A DNA stretch of 64,000 bases, taken from positions 553,902 through 617,901 of the forward strand of contig MU404065.1 in the NCBI GenBank assembly GCA_022695795.1, in the 5' to 3' direction. Positions within the stretch are counted from its first letter, which is position 1. Each line of letters begins with the position of its first letter. Source of the stretch: Biscogniauxia marginata. Lineage: Eukaryota > Ascomycota > Sordariomycetes > Xylariales > Xylariaceae. The position numbers were made by a program, and so were the translations under genes. Of the stretch, positions 12,393-25,308 are shown piece after piece. The notes below the pieces were generated by a model. It was not told the DNA's origin. It saw nothing but the letters and a program-made list of their open reading frames with translations, and searched no databases.

Positions 12393-14447
12393 TCATTGGT
12401 CCAGTTTGGCCAACAGATCCGGCGGGTGAGGGAAAAGCACCTGCCGCTGGGGGTATCCCTCAAAGAAGCAGAGGCCGTTGCGCCAGCGCTTGATGTATAG
12501 CTTCGGCACAGCGTGTCTGTGTCCTTCCTCCTCCTTGGACTCCGGCTTGGGCCACTCGATTTCGACCTCAAGCGATACGTGTTTGTGGATATCGCCAATC
12601 CGGCCGTTCTTCGCCGGCCGTGTCGACGTGAAGATGTAGCGTGCAGATGAAGACTCTTCGTCTTCCCAGTCGGCATCATCGTCTTCCCCGCTGCTAACGA
12701 ATATGGCGCGGTAGCGACTTACCTCGGCGCCGTACTTGGGGTGTACGAGGGAAGCTAGTCGTAGTGGACGGCCCTCGAGAAGCGCCTCTTCGACCTCATT
12801 AGCCATCCAATCGCGCCATTCCCAGGGACGTTGGTATCGGGCGTCCGCTAAAGGCGGAGGGTATTCCTGTGTCCAGGCCAGTAGTCTCGCCGCGAGGTCC
12901 GAGTACGATTCCCCATGGATTCTATACTCGAGCTCGGTCGCCAGGACCTCGAGAGGTGTCAGTCTCCGGAATTTCTCTCCTTTCATCGGTTTCTTTCGCC
13001 GGATTACCTTGCCTAATTTCCAAATATGACCTCGTGTAAGCATACCCTCGGGCATGAGTTGCGGGTCGATGAACCGGCAGCTCTTGATGAAGGTGAGTTC
13101 CTCGTCGACGGGGGGCCGAAAGTTGCTGAGAGACTGCTTGGATAGGTAGGTGAAAATGTCGTCCTTCAGGGTGCCACGGCAACGTTTCGGATCATTCTCG
13201 ATAATCTCGCCGTTTAGGAGGTATAGGGCTAGCATGGAGAGGCTAAGGCTTTTGCAATTTTTGTTCAAAGAGTTCGTGTCCAGACGCGTAGTGTACCCGC
13301 AGCAGTTTGCAGCAATGGCTAGACGATCCGATTCTTTTAGAATACCGCGCCTGCCTATGTCGGCGAGGATGGTAGGAGACATGGAGCGAGTGATGGAGTA
13401 CGGGCCAGGAGAATATTCCTCACCCAGGAGGACATTATATTTCCCGGCCGTCTTCAAAATCTTATTACAGATAGACTCCGCCCCTCTCTTCTTCCGATAC
13501 GCGAGGCAGAACTTGGTTGCTTCCCTCCTGAAGTCGGTGGACTTGATACAGATCTCTCCGGGGAGAGTGCCTAGCAGGCGGCGATCCGAGAAGTCCCTCG
13601 CCGCCCGTTTACGATCTTCTAGTATGGGATCATGCGGGATAAGAAAAACCATCCGGGTAGACGCTTTGTAATCTTCCTGGAAAGTCCAGGCTCTCGTCCA
13701 CCACCGGTCGGAAGTGATGTCATCTAGAAGGCGTAAAACGGCAGCCTCGTCTTTAGGCCTTATGTCGTCAAGGAGCAGACCGATAAGTAGGTCGAGCTCA
13801 TCGACAGTCTTGATAGCACGCGTCAGGAGAGCGATGGGTCTCCTGCTTAGACTATACACGATGTGCATGTTCTGAATGGCCTCCTCCTTCACCGCCTGGT
13901 CATTTTGGTCGACACACTCGCTATCAATCCAGATGTTTTCGCAGTCTACATAATCCGCATATTGCAATACACGGTCCCAGACCACATCTCTTACTTGGCT
14001 AGGTGACGAAGACTCACCGGCCCTCCGCGACTCGATGCGGTAGCTGCCGAAGCCTTGCACGTCCTCATCCTCCTCCTCGGAAGGGTCCCAGGTGTACGAG
14101 ACGGCTACGTAGTCCCGCCCGCCATCGGGGTCTGACACTGGGTCGAGGTAGCTCCTTCGCAGCACGGGGGGAACATAGGAGGCTATGCTAGGGCCATTGT
14201 CGACCCAGCGGCGCTTGCCACCGGGCTCGTCCTCATCCTCATCCCCTTCGGCAGGCAGGTAGAGACATTCGAGCGACCTGATCCATTTGTCCCTAGTAAC
14301 CTTAAATTTCTGGATACCCAAGACGGCAGAGATGATGGATTGTGAGGTAGCTTCTCGATCTCGGACTTGGCCGAGGGGCTCAGAGGTGTCCGGGAGAACA
14401 ACCGCCTTGTGGTCGTCCTCGGGCATGCTCAGTGACGTCTGAGCCAC
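12393..14447 (-). CDS. HET-domain protein (heterokaryon incompatibility type)
   Basis: A single intron-free frame of 684 aa. The HET domain shows its three signature blocks: YVAVSYTWD at 113-121, NIWIDSECVDQND at 171-183 followed by an amphipathic helix with HIVYS, and WWTRAWTFQED at 249-259. HET domains belong to the TIR-like group and in several fungi trigger cell death when incompatible individuals fuse. The C-terminal 400 residues contain no repeat (WD40, ankyrin or NACHT) that I recognise, so partner and allelic specificity are unknown. An acidic stretch (DEDEDEP-like) lies near residue 70. The start is the first ATG of the frame, just before conserved-looking sequence. The gene stands alone between two long spacers, as HET genes often do in variable regions. 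Domain call is firm; an actual incompatibility role is inference. Confidence 0.88.
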   Translation of the reverse strand: MAQTSLSMPEDDHKAVVLPDTSEPLGQVRDREATSQSIISAVLGIQKFKVTRDKWIRSLECLYLPAEGDEDEDEPGGKRRWVDNGPSIASYVPPVLRRSYLDPVSDPDGGRDYVAVSYTWDPSEEEDEDVQGFGSYRIESRRAGESSSPSQVRDVVWDRVLQYADYVDCENIWIDSECVDQNDQAVKEEAIQNMHIVYSLSRRPIALLTRAIKTVDELDLLIGLLLDDIRPKDEAAVLRLLDDITSDRWWTRAWTFQEDYKASTRMVFLIPHDPILEDRKRAARDFSDRRLLGTLPGEICIKSTDFRREATKFCLAYRKKRGAESICNKILKTAGKYNVLLGEEYSPGPYSITRSMSPTILADIGRRGILKESDRLAIAANCCGYTTRLDTNSLNKNCKSLSLSMLALYLLNGEIIENDPKRCRGTLKDDIFTYLSKQSLSNFRPPVDEELTFIKSCRFIDPQLMPEGMLTRGHIWKLGKVIRRKKPMKGEKFRRLTPLEVLATELEYRIHGESYSDLAARLLAWTQEYPPPLADARYQRPWEWRDWMANEVEEALLEGRPLRLASLVHPKYGAEVSRYRAIFVSSGEDDDADWEDEESSSARYIFTSTRPAKNGRIGDIHKHVSLEVEIEWPKPESKEEEGHRHAVPKLYIKRWRNGLCFFEGYPQRQVLFPHPPDLLAKLDQ

Positions 14448-17400
14448 TGCGGGTTGTCCGAGGTGGTGGAAGGAATAAAAAACAGAGAGGCCACAATGGA
14501 GGGAATTATGACGTCGCAGGATTTCGTTCGCGGCAGCTCACATGAAGAACGGCTTTTTGGACTTCACGTTCGCGTAGGGGAAGATCAGGGAAGACGCTAA
14601 CCTCACCGCCCAGCCTCCTTCGAGGTCTCATAAAACGGCAGGTCGGCGGTCGGACGTGTCAGCGTCTCTGGTGGAGAGTCCTGCCATCTGAATCAACTGC
14701 CGCCAGTTGGCCGGCTTATACACCTCCTGTGTAAGTCACTTACATGGTGTTAGTTACTATATATTGTACAGAGCACGCAAGCCGTATAGCACCCTCGGTG
14801 TAGGCCAGGTTGTGGCATCGGAGCTGTATGGGACTTCCGACAGACTCCATTATGTATATCTAACATTTTATCAACTTTTCCAGCTTCCTATCATGTTCAA
14901 TCCCGGGGAGGCCCAATTGTTGGTTTCTAGCGCCGGCTCGACTGTGCTAATAATAAATGGCCTACGGACGTACTCCGTAGTTAGAAAACAACCCCCGGAC
15001 GCGTCATCGACGCTCGATCTACGTAGTCCTCCCTTTCGGCGAAGTATCAAGAAAGAGAGGAAGAGACGACAGCGTACCCCAGCATTGAGCGCCGTGAATT
15101 CAATCCGTCTCGACGTCCCGTGATGAAGAAATAGTATTGCAGGATGTATTGCGTGTATGACATGCATGGAATTACATGCGGCACAGGAGATCCCCGAACA
15201 TGATCGTCCCCTTGTTTATAGGCTATCCAGGAATCACGTCCTCCTTCTTAATCGGCCCGGCCGAGTGCGAACCCCTCGTCCAGCCTGCAGTAGCAGCAGA
15301 GTCGGTAGCTACCGTTATGGAAGTAAAGCGTACAGTATTGCGAGCGAGAGCGCTATGTAAATCGCATGCCTACTAAATCATAAATAGCAAGACCTTCTAG
15401 CTGCCAAGCATTCATCGTTCTAGAAGGGTGACACTAAGCTTCCGTTCTTCTCTGGCAACGCTGCCAAGACGTAATTGTATGTATGTAGCTAGATGTTTAG
15501 AGACTACATATTCCTAGCTAGCTACCTAGTTGAGGCACGATGCGATGCTATCTACTGTGTAAGTCGGAGCAACTTATTAGTCTAACCTAGGGAATCGACA
15601 CAAGCAGAATGGTATAGCGATCGGCTAACGGTAAATAAACTAGGTTAGATACCATGCGCGCTTACGGCGTATGAATTGCTCCAAACCCCAACTTTCTGCT
15701 CTACGCGAACTGCCGTGGTATGTTGGAGTGGTAACCCCGGGCTCATTGCCGAAGGGATGGTGGGATAGGTATTCGATCTCGAGACGGAGCCGTGCCACAT
15801 ATGCTTGTTCTAGGCCATGTGCCGGGTTGCTACGTACAAAGATTACTTCATTTGGTGTCAGGCGTTGTAGGTCACTGAAGGCCCGGGAATCGTTCGAGAC
15901 GAAGCCTTATTTGCAATTGGTGCAAGGGTTTCCCAATCTATCTCACATTATGAGATTATGTGAAATGGTACGACCTTGCCTGGGGTTTCGATCACAGGTT
16001 AAGTGTGTGCGGCGAGGTCGAGGCCGGCCTCCTGATGAGCTGTTCGTACTATGTGTCCTCAACGTCTTCGTCGATGACCAAGCTCACAATACGTATAACT
16101 CTCTTTCCCACGCTTAAAATAGAGAGGCGTAAGAGAACAGCACAAATGTACGTAAAGTTTTACAAGCCTATCACCAGAACCCTGACCCCCACAAGGTCAG
16201 CGATGTTGACGTGACAGTAATTTGGATTATCAACCAGGGGTTGGGGCATTTTGGTAGCCCCAGATGGTCTGTCGCAGATGTCCCAGGATGGAAAGACGAC
16301 TCCAAAAGACCGGGCCCGGTTGCCAGATCCGACAAGGCGGCGTGGGTGGAAACAATTTGTTTCAAGGCTTTCGGTATGTAGCGTACCAACACTCTGTGAC
16401 CCACGTTCGGATGGTCGAGGAACTGTCTGTCGTAGGGTCGCTTGGCGGACTATGCTTCTTACTACAGCAGTGGCGTGTATGGGTTGATACCTCAAGTGGA
16501 GGCTGGGCATCAGTCGAATCTTAGTAATAAGTTGAGAATGCAACGTTCTACCTTTCGACATGACCAGGATGGCCGAGTTGGGGTTCGCGATGATTGCTCC
16601 AAGTGCAGCTTCACTAATCAACTCAAGTCGTAGTCTATAAAGGTTTCCACCCTAGACTCGATAAATCATATTTGGCACCGTCGAGCATGCGGGCATTGAC
16701 AAAATAGGTGGAGTATGTAAGAAACAAGATGAATATAAGATACAGGTAATTAAAGAACAAAGCTATAAGCGCTGCAACTTTTTATGATCTTCGATCGGAA
16801 AACGTTTTCTACGTGTATACACATGAGACGGACCGTTTGCAAGAAAACGATTATCATGTAGTGTAGTGATTGATCAACTCATGGTCGCCATTCTAGTAGA
16901 GAGGCATCTGCAGTCGTATTACCTACTGTTCATATATAAGTTGTATGTAATTTGTTATACGTTATGCACTACAACTCTGGCCCAGATGTTCTTCCCAGGG
17001 GCCGTGAGCGACTCCAAGTTGCGTAGCAATCGTTAGGATTATGCCATTATGTATCAACCGGAGGCAGTTGCATTAAAGAGACTTGGGGTATCGAAGGTCA
17101 TCCCTACTCATGGTCTTGTTCCAGAGTCGTTCCAGCACATACTTCAACATGTACATGTGGGAGTGAATGTGACTGTGTTGACTCACATGATCTTCAATGA
17201 CATTGAGCAGCATAGTTTCTTGAACCTGTTTTCTTCAAATCTAGATCATTTGAAACCTTCTAGACTATACCTTATCATAATGCAATATTAGTCGTGTGGC
17301 TAGGTACGTAGGTTTCGGGGGGGAGACAATTCCCCCCACCACCATTGCTTCATCGTCAACATCCAACCCCCCCACGAGCGAACGATCTCTGAAGTGTCTC

Positions 17401-20400
17401 CGCAGCCACTGAAGGTAGTACGTAACAGATAGATGTAGCAGCAATTATCGGGTCGCGGTGCTACAGAAGTATAACACGAGAGGGGCAGAGGGGTTAGGGG
17501 CTCAAAGCTACTACTGGCTTACCCATAGGCAGTTAGTTGTATACTGAATACCTACATATACCTAAAAAGTAGCCTCGTTGGGATAGTAGTCGCCTTAGCG
17601 ATCACCGCTTCCGCACCGCGTAGACGCAATCTGAGACCTGATCAGGAAAGTCGAGGCTTTTCTAGAACGTTTCTTCTCCTAACCGTTCGGCCCGACGGCG
17701 GGGATAGATACACCACCGGCGGCTTACTTCACTTTCGTATCTCCTTAGTGGCACTCCGTGCTATCTAACGTGGTGATCCATGTTACAAATGTTATAGCGT
17801 GACGAAGAGTGTCAGGGGAGCACCGCATTGTTGAGGTGTCACTGTAGTGGCGAGCTTACAGGTGCAGAGTCCTCACATATGCGACATTGGCGACATATGC
17901 ACGGAGATGCATAGTCCGGCCCTGCGGCTCTCGGTGGATTGGACCGTCCCGATAAACTTCCCGGGAGCATTCTTTGAGGGCGCCAGTTGGGTTGCAGAGA
18001 GACTGCTGCTCTGATGGGCATTCTAAAAGATGGTGACTGGCGAACTGAAGCGAAGTCAAAATAGAACGCGGTCATTTATATCAGCTTGCTAGTTGATAAC
18101 TTGCTGGCCAGTCGTAATGACTTCTACAGCGCATCCCCAGCGGCATATCATGGTGGGAGAGATATGGTGTGGCGTGTTGATTTCATGCATATCTATATCT
18201 AGCTAAATCACCCATGGAAGGGTGCCGAAGCTCTTCATAGGTTGCTTTAAGCCGCCTGAAGCGAGAATATGCCGACGAAGGTAGTAAAAGCACCAGTGAA
18301 GGTCTCTTGCAGCACGACATCTAGTAGATGGTACGCGATGCGAGAATATTTGCCCAATCGGGCGCAATACCTGCTGCCCCTTGCAGGTGATATAGCATGC
18401 CTTATAAGTGACATGGTGGGTTCGAATTACTACGTCGAGACTCCTAGCCATAGTTGGCGATATCTCCCATACCCTCGTGGGTTAGGAGTAAAATTTTCTC
18501 CCAAGACACCAAAATCTGACAGGTGACAGGCATTCGAAACAAGCCACAGTTGACTAGGTATCTAGATTGGATAATCCGGGGAGACTTCCATTTTGCGACG
18601 CTTGCGGGACCTGCATGGCTCGGGAGGAAATCAGATGCCGTGGATCAAGAGACTAATTATCCAGCGTGTAATCGCGAAGGTGATGGATTCAAGCTCTCAA
18701 GCCACTCACCTGGAAGACCTTGTGTATTGGGTATCACAGGTCTGTCTGGCTCTAGAAGACTGTCACATGAGGGAGGGCGGCACCAGACACCAATCCACGC
18801 GAGATACGTCTTGAGAGATCGTAAGGTGATGATAGGCACGAGCAACGATGAGGCCCATCAGCGCAGATTCGGCTGAGAAGAGATCTAAGACATGCAGACA
18901 ACTACAATCCATGCCGTTGTATGGTCGCAGAAAAGAGAAACCAATTGACCAGTGAGGTTGAGTTGTCGAAGAATTAGAACGTGAGTGGCTGCTCCCCTGA
19001 AGTTGCCCCTGACGCCGGCACAGCGGGACGATTCTTAGCGGCTAGCTAATAAATATTATATTGTACTGTACTGATCTCTTTACCCCTCTCCCTGACACAA
19101 CCCCCCCTCTATTCGAGGCTTTTCACCTAGCTGACAGAAAGCCGTCGGAGATATGGATAATATTTCTACACTGTATTACCTAGTTCTATAAGCACTTTGC
19201 CGGCCAGCATCGCAACAAACGGCCCGGCGAGGCTCTAATAGCTACAGCTATGGAGCGTGTTATAACTATGCCTATCAATAACACTCACCTTTAAATCGCC
19301 TCAGAAAATAAAATAGTCTTGTCTCGAGTTAGGCTAGGCATGTCGTAGCATTATGTTGAGGTTAATATACCTAACGGATGAACCATTGGATTGATAAAAA
19401 TGTAACCTAAGTATCGTTCCATAGGTTCTACAGGGCTGAGACTTCTCCAAGCCTAAAGAGACGTAGCCGAGATGTCTCGCTTAGAGTCGAATCTCGCCTC
19501 GTGCTTGTGCGGCCCAGCAGAGGACAGACCTGCACAAAGCGAGACATCTATCGGTACTTCCGCAGCATGAGAGTCCACGGCCAGAAGGCTAATTCTATCC
19601 CTCTCTCCCTCCCACTGCGGTCTCGAGCTTGATGGCCAAATGGAGGCGCAAGAGGACTCAACAACCAACTCCTACGAGATATCAGTGAGGTCTAGTTCCA
19701 GAAAAACGAAGCTTAATCTAAGAGCAGCCTATCACACCGGGTGTAGATAGACTCTATGCTGGGCAGCTGCAGTTATCAGCCTCCCCAATCGTGCATGGGT
19801 TATTGTCTTGATGGCGTCCGGATTCTAGCCAACCACTCACCGTATGGCAGTTGACCTGCAACGATCCGCCCCGCTCATGAAAGAGATTAGAAGTCGATTT
19901 CGGCGGCAAGATGCCCTCGGAAAGCTCATCTGCAAGGCACAGTCTGACTGTGCCGAGTCTACGTGACACGACGTTCTCGTCTGATGCCAACACCCAACTT
20001 GAACCACTAAGGTTAGGGCAATCGGTGTCTGGCTGCAGGCCAAGTGAGTTTGAGAAATGAAATTTCTGAGAGATTTTAAACCGATCTAAGGTACTTGGCA
20101 ATTATGATTGTTGATCGGGGATGCTGACATGAGAATCACAGCAGTTCTAAGATAAAAATCTCCGTAGCGGCTGCATCCCGCACGATTGCGTACACTTTCA
20201 CTCGGTCGTGTGTACCACGCCTATCAAATCCCCGAGTGCTGGCTGACGTCTATATTAACGGGGGGTAGCATTGGCTGAGAATATACGCGGTCTGCTTAAC
20301 GTCAATAAACTGCATACATATGTATGTAGGTATAATAATCCTTACCTACCTACCTAGATTGTATGTACTCGGAATATTTTTTACATGTACATACCTGCTT

Positions 20401-22214
20401 CATCCACTCTGCCGAAATCTATAGATAACCTTAAGCATGATATTCATAGGCGAGTAGCACCATTCAAGTCCCTTTCGGGGTCTGAATATTTCATACCTGC
20501 AAATCTCTCTATCTTTGCAATACCGAATGAAGGGTACCACCGGGGGATCCCATATCCAGTAGGTCGACTTCGTGTATCCTATGCCCTACAAGACGTACAC
20601 GATATCAAGTCATACAGTAGCAAATGCTGCCGCTTATTGGTTACTGCTCAGCTTGGCAGCTTTTCTGGGGAGACACTTGCGCAATCCCAGTGGTGGTAGG
20701 TATGTAGGTATTCTATCCATGCAGGGCTTATCCCGGCTGCAGTAAAACGCAGCCAAGGAGGCAATGGAAATGCGCACTAGAGCAGTTCAGGAACGCTCCA
20801 TGGAGCACTGGAATCGAACTGCCCTGATTTGACAGCCCGGGTAAGAAGGCTTTCCCAATATGTTTATGAGGCCTCGTCTGCATGCATCATGTCAGTGACG
20901 TACACTACATAATTCGAGACGAAGTACACGTATGAATGGCGCTCTTCGGCACGGAAGAGAAAGGAGAGCTGAAGTCGGGTTGCCTCTTCCTAGTTGATTA
21001 TCAGTCATTAATGAATTGTTCGGGAGGCTTGCTATGCATCTAAAGTAGTAACTGAGCTAACATCTAACCACGAAGTACATACCTAGTTGGCTAACTTAGG
21101 GCTATGTAGCTGGTTTTTCCACCGTTTCGCCAAGTGCCTGAGGAGGTTTACGGAAACGGTGACAAATGGTCGCCCGTCAGGCCCGTCAGGCCCGTCTCTG
21201 CCCTCGAAGATCAGCTACCAACAGCATAGGTAACCTTGCAAGCTGACAGGGAATCCCGTTGCTGGTGGACCCGATGTTGCCCACAACCTTGCGCAATCCC
21301 ACCCCTTGCCCGTCTTGGCTCCCTCCATCTGCACGCGAGACTAGCCTGACTGGCTGACGGCCTTTCATAAGGGTCCACTGACTCTTCCCCCCCGGTCACC
21401 ATATTTGTCTTCCATTTCGGCCTCTCCCCCCATTCAGCGCCCCAGAGCGCATGGCGGCGAGATACGTCAGGGAGCGGACTTCAACTAGCCTGCTAGATAG
21501 TCCTCTTGTCCTCGTACAGTATAGTACCACCAAGGGTGTTATTGGAAGGATGAGTGCCCGCGTTCCTAGGCCGGTACCTTCTCAACCGGTGGTCCATAGA
21601 ATCGAGACCATCGAGTCAACCCAGTCCCAGAAAATAATGCTCCTTGACATACATATGTACATACGTCCCTCCCTCCCTGCTTCGCTCTGGTTCAATGTAC
21701 TTTTCGGCTCTTTGGTTTTATGCGTGTTGTTAATATTCTCTTCCAGTTTATCTGTCCTGTGCTGTGAGAGGTGCCTCGTTCACAAGATTCAGAATCATGA
21801 TTACGACCTAACCCACCTGAACCCCAAGAGAAGATCGGCCTTATATATAGATCTTATCTAAGTTTACGATTTGCTGGGCTTGGCTTTATACGATCCCAAC
21901 TGCCTCAACTTTCGAGTAGGCACAGATTTCCAGTTGCTAGGATCGATGGACTGTGGGATATACTAAATACGAACGAGCTCATCGATACGCTCATTTGAAG
22001 CCGGTCCTCTACGACGTATCAGCCGATGCCAAATGTTATTCGCCGAGCCGGGAATTACTCAGTTTTAACGGGAAGAGTTAGGAAGAACCTTTAAAGGCCC
22101 GTGCCCGTATTGGGGGCCTAACCACTATATTGCGAGGACAAGACGCCCCTTCAACTTGGTCAGTCGGCTATCGTGAGAAATACACTACGACTTGGCCACC
22201 CAGAAATTTTGAAG
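14448..22214. other. Gene desert, 7.8 kb
   Basis: I find no gene that can be supported. Open frames reach at most about 150 codons, overlap on both strands, break often and match no family I recognise. The sequence is of mixed composition, with stop-rich frames, CCTA/TAGG motifs (near 15500-15530, 17300 and 20340-20355) and a GC-richer patch near 21120-21440 holding a hairpin and a 9-bp tandem repeat. I saw no terminal repeats, transposase motifs or reverse-transcriptase motifs, although strongly decayed transposon sequence would look like this. Confidence 0.55.
21120..21196. repeat. Hairpin next to three GCCCGTCAG units
   Basis: CACCGTTTC (21120-21128) pairs perfectly with GAAACGGTG (21153-21161) across a 24-nt loop. 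Eleven bases later come nearly three tandem copies of GCCCGTCAG (21172-21196). No gene overlaps it; the nearest is the receptor gene starting at 22215. Confidence 0.7.
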
Positions 22215-24024
22215 ATGTCGAACTCGACGGAAGACTTGCGCGGCGGGTGCCTTGCGCCTCTCTTTAACGAGGAGATGTTCCCTGCGGAAGGTGGACGTAG
22301 GTTTAGAGCATACTGCCTCCTTAGATACCTCTTCTAATGGCATTACAGATATCGACGGGCGGCTGTGCTCGCCATTTGGAGGTCTGAGTTGTTGCCTGCC
22401 ATGTCCGATGACTGATTGGGCATACCCGGACAGCTTCGACGCAGCCACAGGCGCTGCGAATTGGATCAACGTCGTCGGAATGATCTGCTGCGCATTTCTG
22501 TTGATATCATGGATTGTTCTTCCGGTAGAGAGGACACACCGGCATTATCTAAGCATATGTCTTACCTGTGCCATTGTTCTGATGAACGTGAGTTGGCCTA
22601 GAAAAGAGAGGACCAAGCTACCTCGCGTGGGCACCAGACTAACCAATATCTAATAGCTGGGCTTCATTGTCCCATTAGCTGGGAAGCCAGAACAATGCTA
22701 TAACGCGATCACCCCGAACGACATGGATTCGAGCTCGATTTGCGCCGCCTCGGGAGCGTTTCTGCTTGCTGGCGGTTGGGCCGGTGTGATCTGGGTATTT
22801 CTGAGAGCGCTTTCTTTACATCTTCAGATTTGCTGGCAACTGGTCGTCGGCCGAAACTACATGTGGTTCTCTCAGATCCTAGGTTGGGGTATACCCATCA
22901 TCGGGCTTGTCATCCTTCTGGTCTTCAGCGGAGTCTCGTTCCGTTTCGGTGCCACATGCCACATCAATCACGAGAACAGCTTGGCCGATTTTTGGATTCC
23001 CCTGTTAGTCTTCGCTGGCCTGACGGTCATTATCCAATTTGCGACGTTCGGCTATTGTATCAAGGTCTACCTCGCCTCCCTGGCAGATAACAGCACGACG
23101 ACTGAAGGCTCTGGAATGCCCTCGTACTCTAACAGTATTCGAACCATGACGCCCCGTCAGGCGTACCGACGAGTGCGGCGTGTCATTCAACTCCAATGGC
23201 GTGGCATCGCTATTGTATTGATCATCATCACAGATGTCATCTTCTTTGCTATCATATTCGTTTTCCTAGACAACACGGTGGAAGATATTAAGGAGGACCC
23301 AACAGTTGCCTTGCCATGGGTCGCGTGTCTTATTGCCTCCGGTGGCGATAAAAACGAGTGTTTGGACGAGGTGAACGATCTCGTCGTCAACTTACCGACT
23401 GTGACCGCCGTTCTCGTTCTTCTAGCTGTAAGTGGCACCAACAAGCTTTCGCATCGTGGCTATTATGTATAAATAGGCAGCTAACAGAATTCTCAGATGA
23501 ACGGACTTTGGATCCTGTTACTCCTTGGCCGCTGGTCAATGGTAACGGGCTGGATCGAGTGGTTCGGTGCCTTGAAGGGCGGAAAGAAAGAATTTGTATC
23601 AGTCGATGCACGGATAGATCTTAAGAACGATCCCCGATCTTATGAAATGTTGTCTCGCGACCCGGCGAAAGCGGAACACGCGCTAACTCCCACCAGCACA
23701 TTGAAGTCGCCCACACGAAGTGGACGCCATACTCCCGACTACTTCGGACAGACGGCGCTGTACCAACCCCATCAACGATCTTTCTCCTCGCCCAGGCCAC
23801 CGCAGCAACAGGTGCATTGGGATACGATGCAGGCGTATGAGAACTACCCGCAACCGCCGGCGCCGGTGCAAACATATGCATATCCGCAAGGTTATGAGCA
23901 CATAAACCCCCTAGCGATGAACAGGATAGAAAAGGAGGATGAAGTGATAGCATACAGCCCTTCATCGACTCACAGTCCCCCATCCAGGCAACCCGACTAC
24001 TCTCGCGACCATGTTTTCATATGA
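22215..24024 (+). CDS. Seven-transmembrane receptor, fungal Frizzled/family-2-like GPCR
   Basis: Four exons: 22215-22296, 22349-22587, 22657-23427 and 23497-24024. The introns (52, 69 and 69 nt) have GTAGGT, GTGAGT and GTAAGT donors and good acceptors; total about 539 aa. The short N-terminal part has a cysteine cluster (C-S-P-F-G-G-L-S-C-C-L-P-C-P) followed by DWAYPDSF, a pattern I associate with fungal Frizzled-like/family-2 GPCRs. Seven hydrophobic helices follow at about 65-85, 95-112, 136-160, 177-200, 219-242, 289-312 and 354-375. A conserved-looking cysteine precedes helix 5 and more lie in the loop before helix 7. The cytoplasmic tail (about 380-539) is Pro/Ser/Tyr/Gln-rich and probably disordered. 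Expected place is the plasma membrane; ligand and G-protein coupling are unknown. The first exon boundary is the least certain. Confidence 0.78.
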
Positions 24025-25308
24025 AATTACTTATACTATTATTACCTTTTGTCACTATCTACTCTCACGGAGGGAAAAGAAAAGAGAAAAATATCGTACA
24101 TACATATATACATACATACACACGTCTGGAATATTCCATCAAGATGATCTTGGATGCTCTTACGAGGGGGGGATTTTACAGGCTTCAAAGCGCGGCGTCC
24201 TGGAAAGACATTTTTTTATTCCGATTATTCACGATTTTATATAGATCACAACTACGCACAGGACATAGGCAGGTTGTGTAATCACTATTACGAGGAGGAT
24301 GACGAATGCGTAGGAAAACAGGTTCCTGTAATGAAACAGGAAATGGAGATCAGGGTTATTTTTCAAGGGCCAATTGGTATTGATCATGAGAATTCTTATT
24401 GAAGGGGGGATGCCAAGAAGGGGGTTGGCTATGAGTGATGCAGGCTAGAGATGATTATGAGAGAAAGGGGGGGAGAAGGGAAGGGAAGGGAAGGGAAGGG
24501 AAAGGGGATGGGATGATGAAAGCCCCTTCGAATTCGTTAGACTAGCCGTCAAAAAGATATCCATTTATATTAGTCGTCATCAACCCTGCATTTTGTCCGA
24601 GAGGCTGTCGGAGTGATTTTAGTCCCTTATTCAGTCCTACGGACCTTTTTCATAGTCAGGTCTATTTTCACGGATGAGGATTATGATGATCAGACGTTGT
24701 CGTTTAGTTTACGTGCTGTGAGGCTGATTGATTTCTGCAGTGTTATTACTCGGCTTCTGCGTGGTGTCAATAAACTGGCCAACAGGGTTTAAGAAGGCAT
24801 GTGTTAATGTTCACAGCATCTATATCATGCGTCGGATTGTTTTCCTATTCATTGGTTTCTAGGTGGGCCCTTATAGACGAACCAAATTCTCTAGTCCAAT
24901 AGGGTTGTCGAACTGGTGAGTTGGGTACATACCTAGAGTTAGTTCCCTCAGAGCTTAGACCAGCTTTTACCAGTGTTGGCAAGCCTCTGGTACCTTGGTA
25001 AAAAAGTGGTCCAAGCACGCCAGATAAGGAGGCGGTATCAGATCCGCTCCGACGTCACTTGTTTGGGGATTCGGAATTAACAACTCGGGCTTTATCAGTC
25101 AGTTCTTCTTAACCTTAGCATTTTTGCTTACCTTTCAACATCAAAACTCAACCCTCAGAGTCCTGGCCATTACAAAAGCTCACAGGCGACAATGGGCCCC
25201 ATGCCATCATTGTCTGTGGTTGCTTTAGAAATTTTTGTCAAAAGTGTGCTTCGATGAGGATAGCAATACTGCCGACCGCTAGATCCGACCTCGTTACCTC
25301 CCATCACC
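24025..25308. other. Spacer between the receptor and GH5 genes
   Basis: No gene supported. It includes TACA-rich sequence just after the receptor stop, a purine tract with GGGAA repeats (about 24475-24509) and a small TTCCTG/CAGGAA hairpin near 24323-24342. The final 200 bases should hold the promoter and leader of the GH5 gene. Confidence 0.6.
24475..24509. repeat. (GGGAA)n purine repeat
   Basis: Four to five tandem GGGAA units inside a longer G/A-only stretch. Confidence 0.8.

Noticed and set aside
16555..16600. tRNA-like string GGATGGCCGAGTTGG followed by GGTTCGCG
   Set aside because: The A-box-like and B-box-like parts are far too close for a tRNA and no stems form.
19754..20101. 115-codon minus-strand frame that might be a small secreted or lectin-like domain
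   Set aside because: No convincing motif order and a second frame is open over the same bases.
20800..20870. Possible minus-strand tRNA (TTCGATTCC-like B box and GTGCTCCA 3' end)
   Set aside because: T-stem and acceptor stem do not pair, and no A box or D arm could be placed at the right distance.
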